Assembly: GCA_014084085.1 (NCBI GenBank)
Contig: NPFB01000125.1
Coordinates: 33,478-97,477, forward strand
Source: Hondaea fermentalgiana
Taxonomy: Eukaryota; Sar; Bigyra; Thraustochytrida; Thraustochytriidae
Length of the DNA: 64,000 nt
Direction of reading: 5' to 3'
In this document: piece after piece, positions 27,557-36,827 of the stretch
Numbering within the stretch: the stretch's first letter is position 1
Layout: each line of letters starts with the position of its first letter
Program-made: the position numbers and the translations under genes
Notes under the pieces: model-generated
Told to the model about the DNA's origin: nothing
What the model saw: only the letters and a program-made list of their open reading frames with translations
The model's database searches: none

Positions 27557-30500
27557 ATGGAGGAACGTCTCGCAGAGATCGAGCAAGCCGTGTCGCTGAG
27601 CTTTGAGCTGTCCAACGTAGGCATCGACAGCGCGCCGGAACGTCTCCAACTCAAAGAACGAGTCACACAATACCTGCACGAGCTCGAGCAAAACCCAGAA
27701 GCCTGGAAATTCGGTGCCGAGCTCTTTGCCAAGTCTTCGAACGAATATGCACGATTCTACGGCCTCTCGCGCGTTTCTTCGGCCCTCGAGCGCGACGCAG
27801 CGGGAAAGACCCTTCCTGAAGAGGACAGCGTCGCCCTCCGCGGCATCGTCACCGGCTGGGTGAGCCAGTACAGCCAGGTCCCGCGCCATTTTCGCAACAA
27901 GGTTGGTCTTTGCCTGGCCCTTCTCGTCAAACGCGACTACCCAGAACGCTGGCCGGATGCCTTTGGATGGCTCTTGCCGCTCGCTTCTCAAAGCCGCGAC
28001 AACGCTGAGCTCTTTCTCCGCGTACTGCACTTTGTCACCGAAGAGGTCGTTCAATTCCGCCAGTCCCGCTCGCAGGACGAGGTCCGTCGCAATGCGCTCG
28101 TTAAAGATGCTATGCGAGTCGACGTTCTGAGCCGCATCTGCGAGTTTTGGCTTCAGGTCATGCTCAACTTTCACAGCACCGATCCATCCCTGGTCCAGGA
28201 GTGCCTCCGCGTCATGGAGGAGTATGTGGGCTGGATTGATATTGGCTTGGTCGTCAACGACCGCTTTGTCCCTTTATTATACCAGTTCCTCAGCTCGCGT
28301 GATCTCCGCGTGCACGCACTCAAAGTACTCCATGCCATCATTTGCAAGGGTATGGAGCACGAACAGAAGCTGGCCCTCATTCGCGACCTCGATCTTACCA
28401 GCGTGCTCCAGCGCATCTGTGAGGCGGACAATATCGCTCATCCCAAGAACAAGCAGCCGCAAATCGGCGGCGGAATGGTCGTTGGTTCCGCTCAGGCCTC
28501 TGCAAACGGTAAGGGCCCCGATGGTCAGAACGCTGCAGGTGGCGGCGCCGGCGGCGACGACGACGACGATGAGGAGGACGAGGATCAAGGCTGGGGTTTT
28601 CGCGAAAATGTCTCGGTTCTAGTCAACGAGGTCGCTCTGCGCCTGCTCGAGGCACGAGGAGCCATCCCCCAAGACGCCTCAACGGCGCAGGCTCACGCGT
28701 ATATCCTCGACGAGTTGCGACTTCGCACGCTCCCACTCGTCGTGCGCGAGTGTCTCATGCACGAAGATGAAGACGCTCAGGTGGCCGTCACGCCCGCCAT
28801 CATGAAACTCATCAATATTGCTCGCGAGGCCAACGAGGCGCATCTTGACCAGAAAGCCAATTTCAAGGCCGTTCGACATCCCAAAACCGAGCCCCGCGTC
28901 GATCCAGAGCTCGAACAGCTCGCAAAAGCGACTCTTCCCGAGGTCTTACCCGTCGTGGCCAGCAATATGGTCTTTCCAGAGGACCACGAGTTTGTGGCCT
29001 CGAATGAGGACGAACTTGACTTTGAGCGCCACCGCTCGGAAATGCGCAAGATTTTCGTTCACACCACCAAGGTGGCTATGCTCGAAGTCAGTCTACCCTT
29101 TCTTCGCGATCTCGTCGCCTTCACCCTCAAGCCAGGTCAGCCCGAAGCGCGCCCCGCCGCAGAAGTGGAGGTCACTCTCACGCTTTTGCACGCCTTTGGC
29201 GAGGGCGCGCCCAGCGGAGTCGTCTCCTCCACCACTCGCACGCTTCTCGACATGGCTCGGCTTGGCAATGCTCAGTTCTCGACAAAGACAAAACGCCAGC
29301 GCTTCTTTCAGCATCAGCAAAACCAGAATCAATCTGGAAAAGATGGCAATCGAGAAACATCCGTGACGCTGCAAGATGTCAATGATCCAGCCGCGATGAA
29401 AAATGACGAAGCCAAGGCTCGCGAGGAAGACGAACGTCGCGCCGCTGCACGGGCTGCTTTCACCGAGATTCTCGCCCAAATGCTTCAATGTGGTATTTGG
29501 GCGCACCCGAACCCGGACGTTGTTCTTCTTTATAGCGAGGTGGCCACGCGCTACGTGTCCATGTTGCTCGATCGACACCAAGATTTGCTTCCGGTTGTGC
29601 TCAAGTCTCTCGTGGGCGAGGGCGGCGTCTGTCACGCCGAGGAGCGCGTCCGCTCGCACTCTTGCTATTTGCTCCTGCGCGTTGCCAAGGCCATTCCCAG
29701 CACCGCGTTGAAGCCCTTTTCAGGTGATCTCTTTGAGGTGTTGAAAACAAAGCTCGGCGTCACGTACGAGGCCGTGCGGGCCGACATCGAACACGAGGAA
29801 CAAGAAGCGCTGCGAGCTGCCGAGGACTCCTCTGGTGCAGCGTCTGGGACCGCGCAATCCTCGGCAGGCCGTCGCAAAGCTCCAGATGGTGCAGAGACCG
29901 CTGCGCTTTATTCGGTCGATGACATGATGTACCTCTACGAGCTGGCCAGTGTTCTCATTGGCATCATGTACCGCGCCGAGGCCCCTATGCTCACGATTGA
30001 GCATCTGAGCGGCGTGATGGCCCCGCTGCGTCGCAAGGTCGACGAAATTGTACAAACGGTGGAAGCAGCCGGGCCGCCTTCAAACGAGGACCAAGAGCGC
30101 GAGCGCAAGCTTCTCGCTGCGTGGGCGGCAGAGTGCGTGCACGCAATGGGCGTTCTCTCCAAGGGGATCCCGGAGATCAACGCACTTGCGGAATCGCTGC
30201 AAAAGCTCTATGAGGCCAATCTCGAGACAGCTCTGCGGGCTGCGAGCGCCATGCCAGACAATGCTCGCGTGCGCTCTCGACTGGTCACCATGCTTCACTG
30301 TGCGCTTCGAATTATGGGCGACAAGGCCATTCACTTTGCTCCGGGCATTGGCTTGCGCTTGCTCCAGCAGAGTGACAGCCTCGACCATCTTTTGCAGGCC
30401 ATGCAGTTTATCAACCAGCTCATCCCCACGTACAAGGGCCGCATGTTCGATGCTCTCGATCCCATCTTCATTCCTGTCGTTCAGCACATTACGGCAACCA

Positions 30501-31273
30501 TGTCTCGCGTGCCGAATCCCTTTGCTGATGTCCAGACTTCTACTGGCGCAAATGGCGCTGCGTCTGGAGCAACTGCTGCTGTGGCTACGCAACAGTCTCC
30601 AGCCTCTGGTGCAGTTGGTGGTGCTGGCGGCGGAGGCTCTGGAGGTAGCGCCACGATCGGCTCACAAGCCGGCCAAGCGCCCGCCACGCCTGCTCTCACA
30701 AGTGCGCAGCAAGAGTATCGAGCCGTGAAGCGTGCGCTCTTGCAATTTTTTCGTGCGGTCGTCCACAATGAGCTCGACATGGTCATTCTCTCGCCTGCGA
30801 ACGCCCCGCACGCCGAGCAGGTCCTGGTCCTCGTCTCTGATGCTTTGGCCACCTTTCCCGACACGGACAATGCGCAAAAGGTTGCATGCAGCGTCCTCAC
30901 CAAACTCACCACATTGTGGCTCCCCAACCAGTCGCTGCAGCCGCAGACGCGTGATCTCTTTGGTCGCTTTCTCGTCAATTCGGCAACGCCTGCCTCTGTT
31001 CGCGCAGTGACGCTTCCGGGCTTCTCGCTCGAGGAGTACGACAGCATCACACTTATTGACGCCGTTTGCAAATTCCATCACAGCCTTGCGCAGCACCTTG
31101 GCGAACCCTGGCTTCGCCACCTCGTCGATGCCGTGCTTCCTGGGCTTATGGATGGCAATTGTCCGCAGTCTGCTGTCCTCGAATATTGCCAGCTGCTTTC
31201 CGACGGATCAGCCGCCGTCAAGCAGCTGCGTGCCAAGTACAAGGTCATCATTAACCACCTCGTGCTCGCATGA
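27557..31273 (+). CDS. XPOT: Exportin-T (tRNA exportin, XPOT/Los1)
   Basis: Ran-GTP-dependent karyopherin that carries mature tRNAs out of the nucleus. Single ORF of 1238 aa. The N-terminus aligns by eye with XPOT: the first HEAT helices (ERVTQYLHELEQNPEAWKF shape), then the Ran/tRNA-region motif RRNALVKDAMRVDVLSRICE and YVGWIDIGLVVNDRFVPLL, which are family hallmarks. The rest is a HEAT-repeat solenoid. It is longer than human XPOT (962 aa) because of low-complexity loops: a Gly/Asp-rich acidic loop at residues about 305-345, an Ala/Ser loop near 750-780 and a Gly/Ala-rich loop near 1010-1050. The ATG directly follows the GCCTAA repeat; the sequence just before it is ATAAAT. No introns are needed. 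Confidence 0.94.
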   Translation: MEERLAEIEQAVSLSFELSNVGIDSAPERLQLKERVTQYLHELEQNPEAWKFGAELFAKSSNEYARFYGLSRVSSALERDAAGKTLPEEDSVALRGIVTGWVSQYSQVPRHFRNKVGLCLALLVKRDYPERWPDAFGWLLPLASQSRDNAELFLRVLHFVTEEVVQFRQSRSQDEVRRNALVKDAMRVDVLSRICEFWLQVMLNFHSTDPSLVQECLRVMEEYVGWIDIGLVVNDRFVPLLYQFLSSRDLRVHALKVLHAIICKGMEHEQKLALIRDLDLTSVLQRICEADNIAHPKNKQPQIGGGMVVGSAQASANGKGPDGQNAAGGGAGGDDDDDEEDEDQGWGFRENVSVLVNEVALRLLEARGAIPQDASTAQAHAYILDELRLRTLPLVVRECLMHEDEDAQVAVTPAIMKLINIAREANEAHLDQKANFKAVRHPKTEPRVDPELEQLAKATLPEVLPVVASNMVFPEDHEFVASNEDELDFERHRSEMRKIFVHTTKVAMLEVSLPFLRDLVAFTLKPGQPEARPAAEVEVTLTLLHAFGEGAPSGVVSSTTRTLLDMARLGNAQFSTKTKRQRFFQHQQNQNQSGKDGNRETSVTLQDVNDPAAMKNDEAKAREEDERRAAARAAFTEILAQMLQCGIWAHPNPDVVLLYSEVATRYVSMLLDRHQDLLPVVLKSLVGEGGVCHAEERVRSHSCYLLLRVAKAIPSTALKPFSGDLFEVLKTKLGVTYEAVRADIEHEEQEALRAAEDSSGAASGTAQSSAGRRKAPDGAETAALYSVDDMMYLYELASVLIGIMYRAEAPMLTIEHLSGVMAPLRRKVDEIVQTVEAAGPPSNEDQERERKLLAAWAAECVHAMGVLSKGIPEINALAESLQKLYEANLETALRAASAMPDNARVRSRLVTMLHCALRIMGDKAIHFAPGIGLRLLQQSDSLDHLLQAMQFINQLIPTYKGRMFDALDPIFIPVVQHITATMSRVPNPFADVQTSTGANGAASGATAAVATQQSPASGAVGGAGGGGSGGSATIGSQAGQAPATPALTSAQQEYRAVKRALLQFFRAVVHNELDMVILSPANAPHAEQVLVLVSDALATFPDTDNAQKVACSVLTKLTTLWLPNQSLQPQTRDLFGRFLVNSATPASVRAVTLPGFSLEEYDSITLIDAVCKFHHSLAQHLGEPWLRHLVDAVLPGLMDGNCPQSAVLEYCQLLSDGSAAVKQLRAKYKVIINHLVLA

Positions 31274-31459
31274 TCGACCTCTTTTCAGTTCTTTCGACTC
31301 TCTCTTCTCTCTCTCTCCTTGTCTGTTTCTGTGAAAAAACAGACGAATGAATGGATCTAACTACGAGAGGCTCACAAACAAACCCGATTGTCGTCTCGAT
31401 TTGGATGTGCTGCATGGGGCCGGCCTAGGTCGCACGCATGCCTTGGTGCGTGCTCGTTG

Positions 31460-31491
31460 ACTCACTCACTCACCCACTCACTCACTCACTC
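31460..31491. repeat. (CACT)n microsatellite
   Basis: About eight CACT units, one interrupted. Confidence 0.9.
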
Positions 31492-32429
31492 GTCGATGCT
31501 GTTCTTTTTTCCACTGATCGTCGTCATATCGCTTGCAGTTATATCTCTTCCTGATCTATGTCTTGCTTGTCTGCGAGCGTTTCTTAGGAGAAGCGCCGAG
31601 CAAGCGAGCACATTATGAAAAAAGCCGTTACTCGAATGATGATGTAGGTAGGACGGATCATCCATCCATCCATCCATAGTCTAGCATCATATCCTAGCTA
31701 GGCAACGACAAAGTTTACATTATTATTTTTGTGACGTTTCTGAACTCCGCGCTTCGCTTCTCATCTTTTTTCGAAAAGCAAGATCAGCAGACAACCAATT
31801 ACGCATCTCAATTCTTCGCGCATCAATGTTTCTTGCTTGCCCTTACTTCGACCCTATCCAAAAAGAAGTCAGGCACGATCGATACTCGTCGAAAGAGCTT
31901 TGAAATCAATTGATCATGCTCATGACTTCACTTCGCTCATTTCCAAAGGAGGTCTCTCTTTCCATATCCAGGCAGGAGAATCGTACAAGTAGAAGGAAAG
32001 AGGGAGGAGCAGAGAGGCTAGGTAGGCCTAGAAAGTCTCCCACGGTCAATTGAAATTGTGTTTTGTCTTTCTTTCCTTCTGCTGCCGAAAAACAAGAGGA
32101 AAGTAAGAGGAGCGGCGCCGCTGTGCGCAATCCTGATATCCGTCTTTTTAAATAATAATGATCATCAGATGAGCATCGATCGTATCGATGGATGAACAGC
32201 GTAAGCATTTATTTGCGGAAGACCTACCTTAGTTTGATATCTGGTCGGTGAAGTAACTTTGCTGTGTCGATTTTTTTCTTTTGATGTTTTTGCCGAGATA
32301 AACACGTATCATGCTGCTATCAAAAGGTGGACCTTGTATATTCTTCTATTGCAATACGTTTCAAACCTCGATCACATTCTAGAACCAGTGCAGATAACGC
32401 GAAAGCATGGCAAAATTTTGAAATACACT

Positions 32430-32710
32430 CTGAGACTTGGAGTATGATTTCAATAATTAGCATAAAAATTTACAATATGAATAGTTATACTGCATTGTCA
32501 AAATAAAATAAATTCTGTACAAAAATTATAATAATTGCGCTATGAACAGATTTAGAAAAAAGAAATATATATTTTGCATACTTTCCAGTATTTAATGCTA
32601 TTAAAGGGTAACTCTGAGCAAAAAGTTTAAAGTTTCTTAGAAAGTGGAGAAAGATTTAAATAGCATTTTTAAAAATTCTCATTATTGCAGCTGTTACTAA
32701 TACATGAATG
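32430..32710. other. AT-rich island
   Basis: By eye only about a quarter G+C, in sharp contrast with the surrounding GC-rich genome. Full of TTTAAA, AATAAA and ATAATAATT-like runs. No long ORF crosses it on either strand. Confidence 0.85.
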
Positions 32711-32980
32711 CTCTACACTATCGTCTTGGATATATTTCGTCACTATGCAGAGGTTTTAGAATTGACAGGTGATCTTTTTGACCCTAATGTGCCCTCGAAT
32801 TTTGGGTACGCGTGCACAGACCTTCACCATCCGCTTAGGTTGCCTGCTGCGTTTTCTCGTTCAAGACGCGTTCAAAACTGCTCAAACGACGCACGTCAAG
32901 AAGGGAGAGTAGAGCTCGTGGCTGACGTAAGCACAAGGTGGAGGAAGGGAGGCAGGTATCTTTGCAAAGAAAGATCTTGA
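32708..32980 (+). CDS. Possible small hypothetical ORF
   Basis: ATG-started, 90 codons, abutting the AT-rich island. The first 35 residues (MLYTIVLDIFRHYAEVLELT) look protein-like, the rest is basic. No family recognised; could be chance or the remnant of an exon. Confidence 0.15.
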   Translation: MLYTIVLDIFRHYAEVLELTGDLFDPNVPSNFGYACTDLHHPLRLPAAFSRSRRVQNCSNDARQEGRVELVADVSTRWRKGGRYLCKERS

Positions 32981-34083
32981 AAGAAGACGCTGGCGAGTTG
33001 CTGCTGAAAAGTTAATCCTGCTTTGCTACTTTTGTTGAAATCTTAGCAGCTGGGCCGAAATTTACAGTTTACTGCTATCTGTCAAGTATGACATCGGCTG
33101 GACTCATGTCTACGTCGTCCCATCTTGTCACTCGGTCATTGGCCTGCCTATGTGAGTACCCACCCTTGTGCCAGTCGTGATGACGACCAAAGCAATCATT
33201 CTTCGCGTCCGCGTTCGCATCGCACGTATTCTGTGCTTGTGCGCTGACTAGCTAGGCCTAGATGCGATAAAAGGGTTCGTCAGCTCACGGACAGCTGGAT
33301 GAGCAAGACGTTCAAGAGTTGAATAATGTTAATTTTTCCATTTCTCCTGACGATGCTGCCTGCTTGCCTGAACGTTGTTTGTTTGCTCGTCCATTTGGAC
33401 GGTCCATCTGCGGAGGTAAGTTCATCATCAACAAGGGACAAAAAGTCGGAAATCGATTGCTTTCAGAAGTTCTGCTCACAACGAAGACCAGATCTACAGC
33501 TATAGTGTATCTATTTATCGTCTGCGGCGCAGAAGGGAAGCGAGATAGATGTTTCTGTACCATCTCGACCGTAATCTTCTCATTCTAGCCTTCCTTACCT
33601 TGGCTGGGAAGAACGAGTCTTGCTTGCTTCTAGACGTAGCATCATTTACTACTGCAGCTGACCAATTTTGAGTTTCCCCTTGTGCTTGTTTGCAAGTAGA
33701 AAAAGAGAGAGAGAGCTTGGCCTACATTGAAAATGTCGGGAGCTCATTGATCGGTAATAACAAGTGCGCGTAAGCGAGCTAGCTCATCTGGTGGTATGAT
33801 CCCCGCCCGTCCTTGCTCTACAAACGCCTCTTTGATCAAGCAAGGAAGGCCCTTCTTGCCAACTGCCTGACCATCTCGAATGGATGAGCTCTCTAATGCT
33901 TGCATAAAATAGATGATCTACATGCCAGCCCCGAGGACTCTCGCAGTGTTAGATAGCGAGCCCTCCGATGTTTAAAAGTGACGCCCCACCGATCGAAGAC
34001 GTGCAGGCCCAGCTGTGACCAAAGCTTTACATTTTCTGCCTGTTCTTTTGTTGAATATGCCAGCCAAATGGGCACAAACTGTA

Positions 34084-34983
34084 TCATGTAGACAGCCATG
34101 CTTGGGGAGGAGGAACGCGTGGAGCCCGTGGCTGCAGGTCGTGGTCCGCTTGCGGGACATCCGCGGCGGAGGCGTCCTTCAATGGAGCCGGAGCGCGTGG
34201 CGGAGCTGGCGGAAAAGGAATTCCGAGCTTGGAGCTGCGCGCCGGCTTGGACCGAAGGCGGTCAGGGCGCGGAAGGCTCTTGGGATCAGGGGAGTTCTGA
34301 AATGCTGACCAGGCAAAGGCAGGTAGCGAGGATTTTCCAGGGGGTGTCTGCTGCGATGATTGCTGTTGATATTGCTGAGAGCGCTGCGGGGTCCTCGCTG
34401 GTGTTTTGTTGGCAGCGCTGTTGGTATTGCTCCCGGCGTTGGTGGATCGATGGCCGAGACGCTGCTCGAGCTGGCGCTGAAGGCCGAGCATGGCCTTGAG
34501 CGCAGAGATGACGCGATGCGGACCGCACAAATGGATCCAGCGCGCAATGTTGTCTTCTTTTCTCCATTCAAGATCTTTTGGCGAGGTCTTTCTGATCGTG
34601 TCGCCGTGCTTGTCAAAGTACGCCTTGTCGGCGAGAATTTTGGAGATGGCATCCTTGGATAGGACCGAAGTCTTCGGGACGCGTTCTGCGGTGCTTTTGA
34701 GGGTCTTTTTCCATTGTTCACGCGCCGCAACGTCTTGAAGTGCGTCGGTTTCGAGGTAGTTTTTCAGGAGCGCAGCGAGTTTGGAGACGCGGCCTTGGAT
34801 TGACAGAAGCTCAGTGCGCGCGCTCGCTTTCATCTTATCGGCTGAAGACTGCGGCTGCTTCCGTGGTCCGTCCTGACCGCCGCCGCGGTCTCGCGACCCG
34901 TTTCCCCGCGAGGCGCTCCGTGGCTGCTGCTGCTGCGACTGTTGTTGCCCCGGCGGGGTCGATGCCCTTGGCCCCTTGGCCAT
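34084..34983 (-). CDS. Gln/Pro-rich hypothetical protein
   Basis: Not recognised. ATG at 34983 (MAKGPRASTPPGQ) gives 299 aa. The frame is open for another 110 codons to an ATG at 35313, but that extension is a Lys/Arg/Ser/Thr-rich translation of the CTT- and CGTT-repeat leader and is probably untranslated. Residues 1-50 are Gln/Gly/Arg-rich. Residues about 50-190 are charged and helical (LSIQGRVSKLAALLKNYL; WKKTLKSTAERVPKTS; DNIARWIHLCGPHRVISALK) and look like a folded domain. Residues 190-299 are Gln-, then Pro-rich and disordered. No signal peptide or membrane helix. Confidence 0.6.
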   Translation of the reverse strand: MAKGPRASTPPGQQQSQQQQPRSASRGNGSRDRGGGQDGPRKQPQSSADKMKASARTELLSIQGRVSKLAALLKNYLETDALQDVAAREQWKKTLKSTAERVPKTSVLSKDAISKILADKAYFDKHGDTIRKTSPKDLEWRKEDNIARWIHLCGPHRVISALKAMLGLQRQLEQRLGHRSTNAGSNTNSAANKTPARTPQRSQQYQQQSSQQTPPGKSSLPAFAWSAFQNSPDPKSLPRPDRLRSKPARSSKLGIPFPPAPPRAPAPLKDASAADVPQADHDLQPRAPRVPPPQAWLST

Positions 34984-35034
34984 GGTGCCTCTCCGCTTCT
35001 CTTTTACTGTCCAGTACTCCGCCGCCGAAGATCC

Positions 35035-35055
35035 TCGTTCGTTCGTTCGTTCGTT
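35035..35055. repeat. (CGTT)n repeat
   Basis: Five CGTT units about 50-70 bp upstream of the ATG at 34983 on the minus strand, where it reads AACG; the same family as the repeat at 12436. Confidence 0.88.
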
Positions 35056-35680
35056 TGTGCGGTTGCTCGCGCGCGTGCGTGCGTCACTTGCTCTGCTCCT
35101 CTGCTCCTGCTTTGTATTCTTTCTGCTCGTTCTTTTTGACGTTGTTTGTTGCTTGCGCCTCTTCTCCTTTCCTTCCTTTCCTTCGTCAACACTAGCGTCA
35201 ACAATATCTGCACAACCCCGATTCTTCTTCTCCTTCTTCTTTCTTTTCTTCTTCATCCGCCACCACCGTTGAGCTTGCTCACGATAGAAATGTGCGTGCG
35301 TGCGTGCGAGCATGCGTTGCCCACCAACATCATGGTCTTCATCGCGCTCAAGCTCTCAGTCAGCCTGCGGCTCGCTTCTGTTCGCTTTGGGAGGGTTGGC
35401 TTGGCTTTCGTCATGGTCGATGGGACGCAAGGCTGCACTTGCCATGGTTGCTCGCAGCGACCGCGCTTACACTCTTCTTTCCCGGAATGAACTTGCGAAG
35501 TACCTAGAGGGCAAAAGTAGAGGGCAAAAGAGCCTGGCTGAATGAATGAACAAAGAATGTGGCCATGGTGGGTGAAGAAATGGATGTGTGTGCATCTGGG
35601 CTATAAGGCATGGCGGGACCGGCCTTGAAGAGGACTGTAGCCTCCTCTTTTTATGACCCTGGGCCAAGCTGACCCGTCCT

Positions 35681-35732
35681 CCTTTCCTTTCCTTTCCTTT
35701 CCTTTCCTTTCCTTTCCTTTCCTTTCCTTTCC
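35681..35732. repeat. (CCTTT)10 pentamer repeat
   Basis: Ten perfect CCTTT units; a polypurine/polypyrimidine tract. Confidence 0.95.
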
Positions 35733-35984
35733 ACAGCCTCTTCTTCTCTCTCCGTCAGCCAGAAGGTTGTCATCGTCATCAACGTCGAGGTTGGCTTCTC
35801 AGCCTACACACCTACTTTCCCATAGCTGACTTGGCTGCTACGATACTTCATAGTGATCCGGCCGGCCAGACAGGCGCACTGGCCGTCTCTCACACAGTTC
35901 GTTAGAAGAGCCAGAAATGGCCAAAGCCGGGTGAGTGAGCCTGAGACAGCTCACCATGACTGCTCGATAGATGGATTGCCATGG

Positions 35985-36090
35985 TTGATTGAATGATTGA
36001 TTGACAGTGAATGTTCATTGATTGATTGATTGATCGATTGATTGATTGATTGATCGATTGATCGACTGATCGACTGATCGATAGACTGTG
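35985..36090. repeat. (GATT)n/(GATC)n tetramer array
   Basis: About 100 bp of GATT, GATC and GACT tetramers in phase, all derivable from one GATT unit by substitution. Confidence 0.9.
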
Positions 36091-36827
36091 AGTGAGTGAC
36101 GGCGCTTGCCTTCGTGATGGAGCCTGGCAGCAGACCCGACCGCGCGGCGCTGCGCCAGGCCTAGCAGGCCGGGCCGGGCAGACGCGCGACGGGACGGCGC
36201 AGGCCCGCAGGCAGGCGGCGCGCGGGCGGCGCGCGGCAAGCAGGCCGAGCCAAGCCAAGCGAAGCCAAGCAAGGCCGAGCAGGCAGGCGGCCCGCGAGCG
36301 CCGAGGAGGGGCCGCGGGAAGCCTGCTTGCTTGCCTGTCTCTCCGTCTGTCTCTCCGTCTGTCTGTCTCTGTGTCGGGCTGCGTCAGGCTCTGGCGGCGA
36401 GGCCGGGGCAGGCGAGACCTCACCTCGCGCGGCCCGTCGCGACGGGCCGCGCTCTGCCCGTGCTTCGCTCGGTCCCGCGCCTCCTCGCTCATCCTTTTCG
36501 CTCCCCGCGGACAGAGCACGTACGTGGACGAAAGGAGCGACCTCCAGTTCCGAGGGGAAACGACGCCCGCGACGTCGACCCTCGAGCGCGCGACCTCGAT
36601 CAATTCACGGGACTGCTGGTGGCGTCAGAAGAAAACCAACTTGACAAGGAGTTACTGGTTATCAAAGAGCTGCGCAAGTTCACGCTCCCGGTCGTGTCGA
36701 GACAAAGCAAAAACAAGGAGCTGCAACTATCCGATTGAGATCAATCGCTTGGGTGGGTGCAAGGTGCCGCACGTCGGCGCACACTCGTGTCGGCGCACAA
36801 AGGAAATCACAGCCATAAAGCTGCAAC

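Larger units (their letters stand above)
31274..34083. other. Gene-poor 2.8-kb spacer with AT-rich island
   Basis: No convincing gene. Contains a CACT microsatellite, an AT-rich island at about 32430-32710 and several short ORFs. The best is a 90-codon ATG-started ORF at 32708-32980, which has no recognisable domain. Confidence 0.5.
34984..36827. other. Divergent spacer with tetramer and pentamer repeats
   Basis: 1.8 kb between the Gln-rich hypothetical (-) and the TPR protein (+). Contains CGTT, CCTTT and GATT/GATC arrays. ORFs here are repeat translations. Confidence 0.55.

Noticed and set aside
34984..35313. 110-codon N-terminal extension of the Gln-rich hypothetical protein
   Set aside because: Lys/Arg-rich translation of CTT and CGTT repeats; more likely 5' leader, though an ATG at 35313 makes it formally possible.
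35985..36090. Possible CRISPR-like or regulatory direct repeat
   Set aside because: A simple GATT/GATC tetramer array without spacers.
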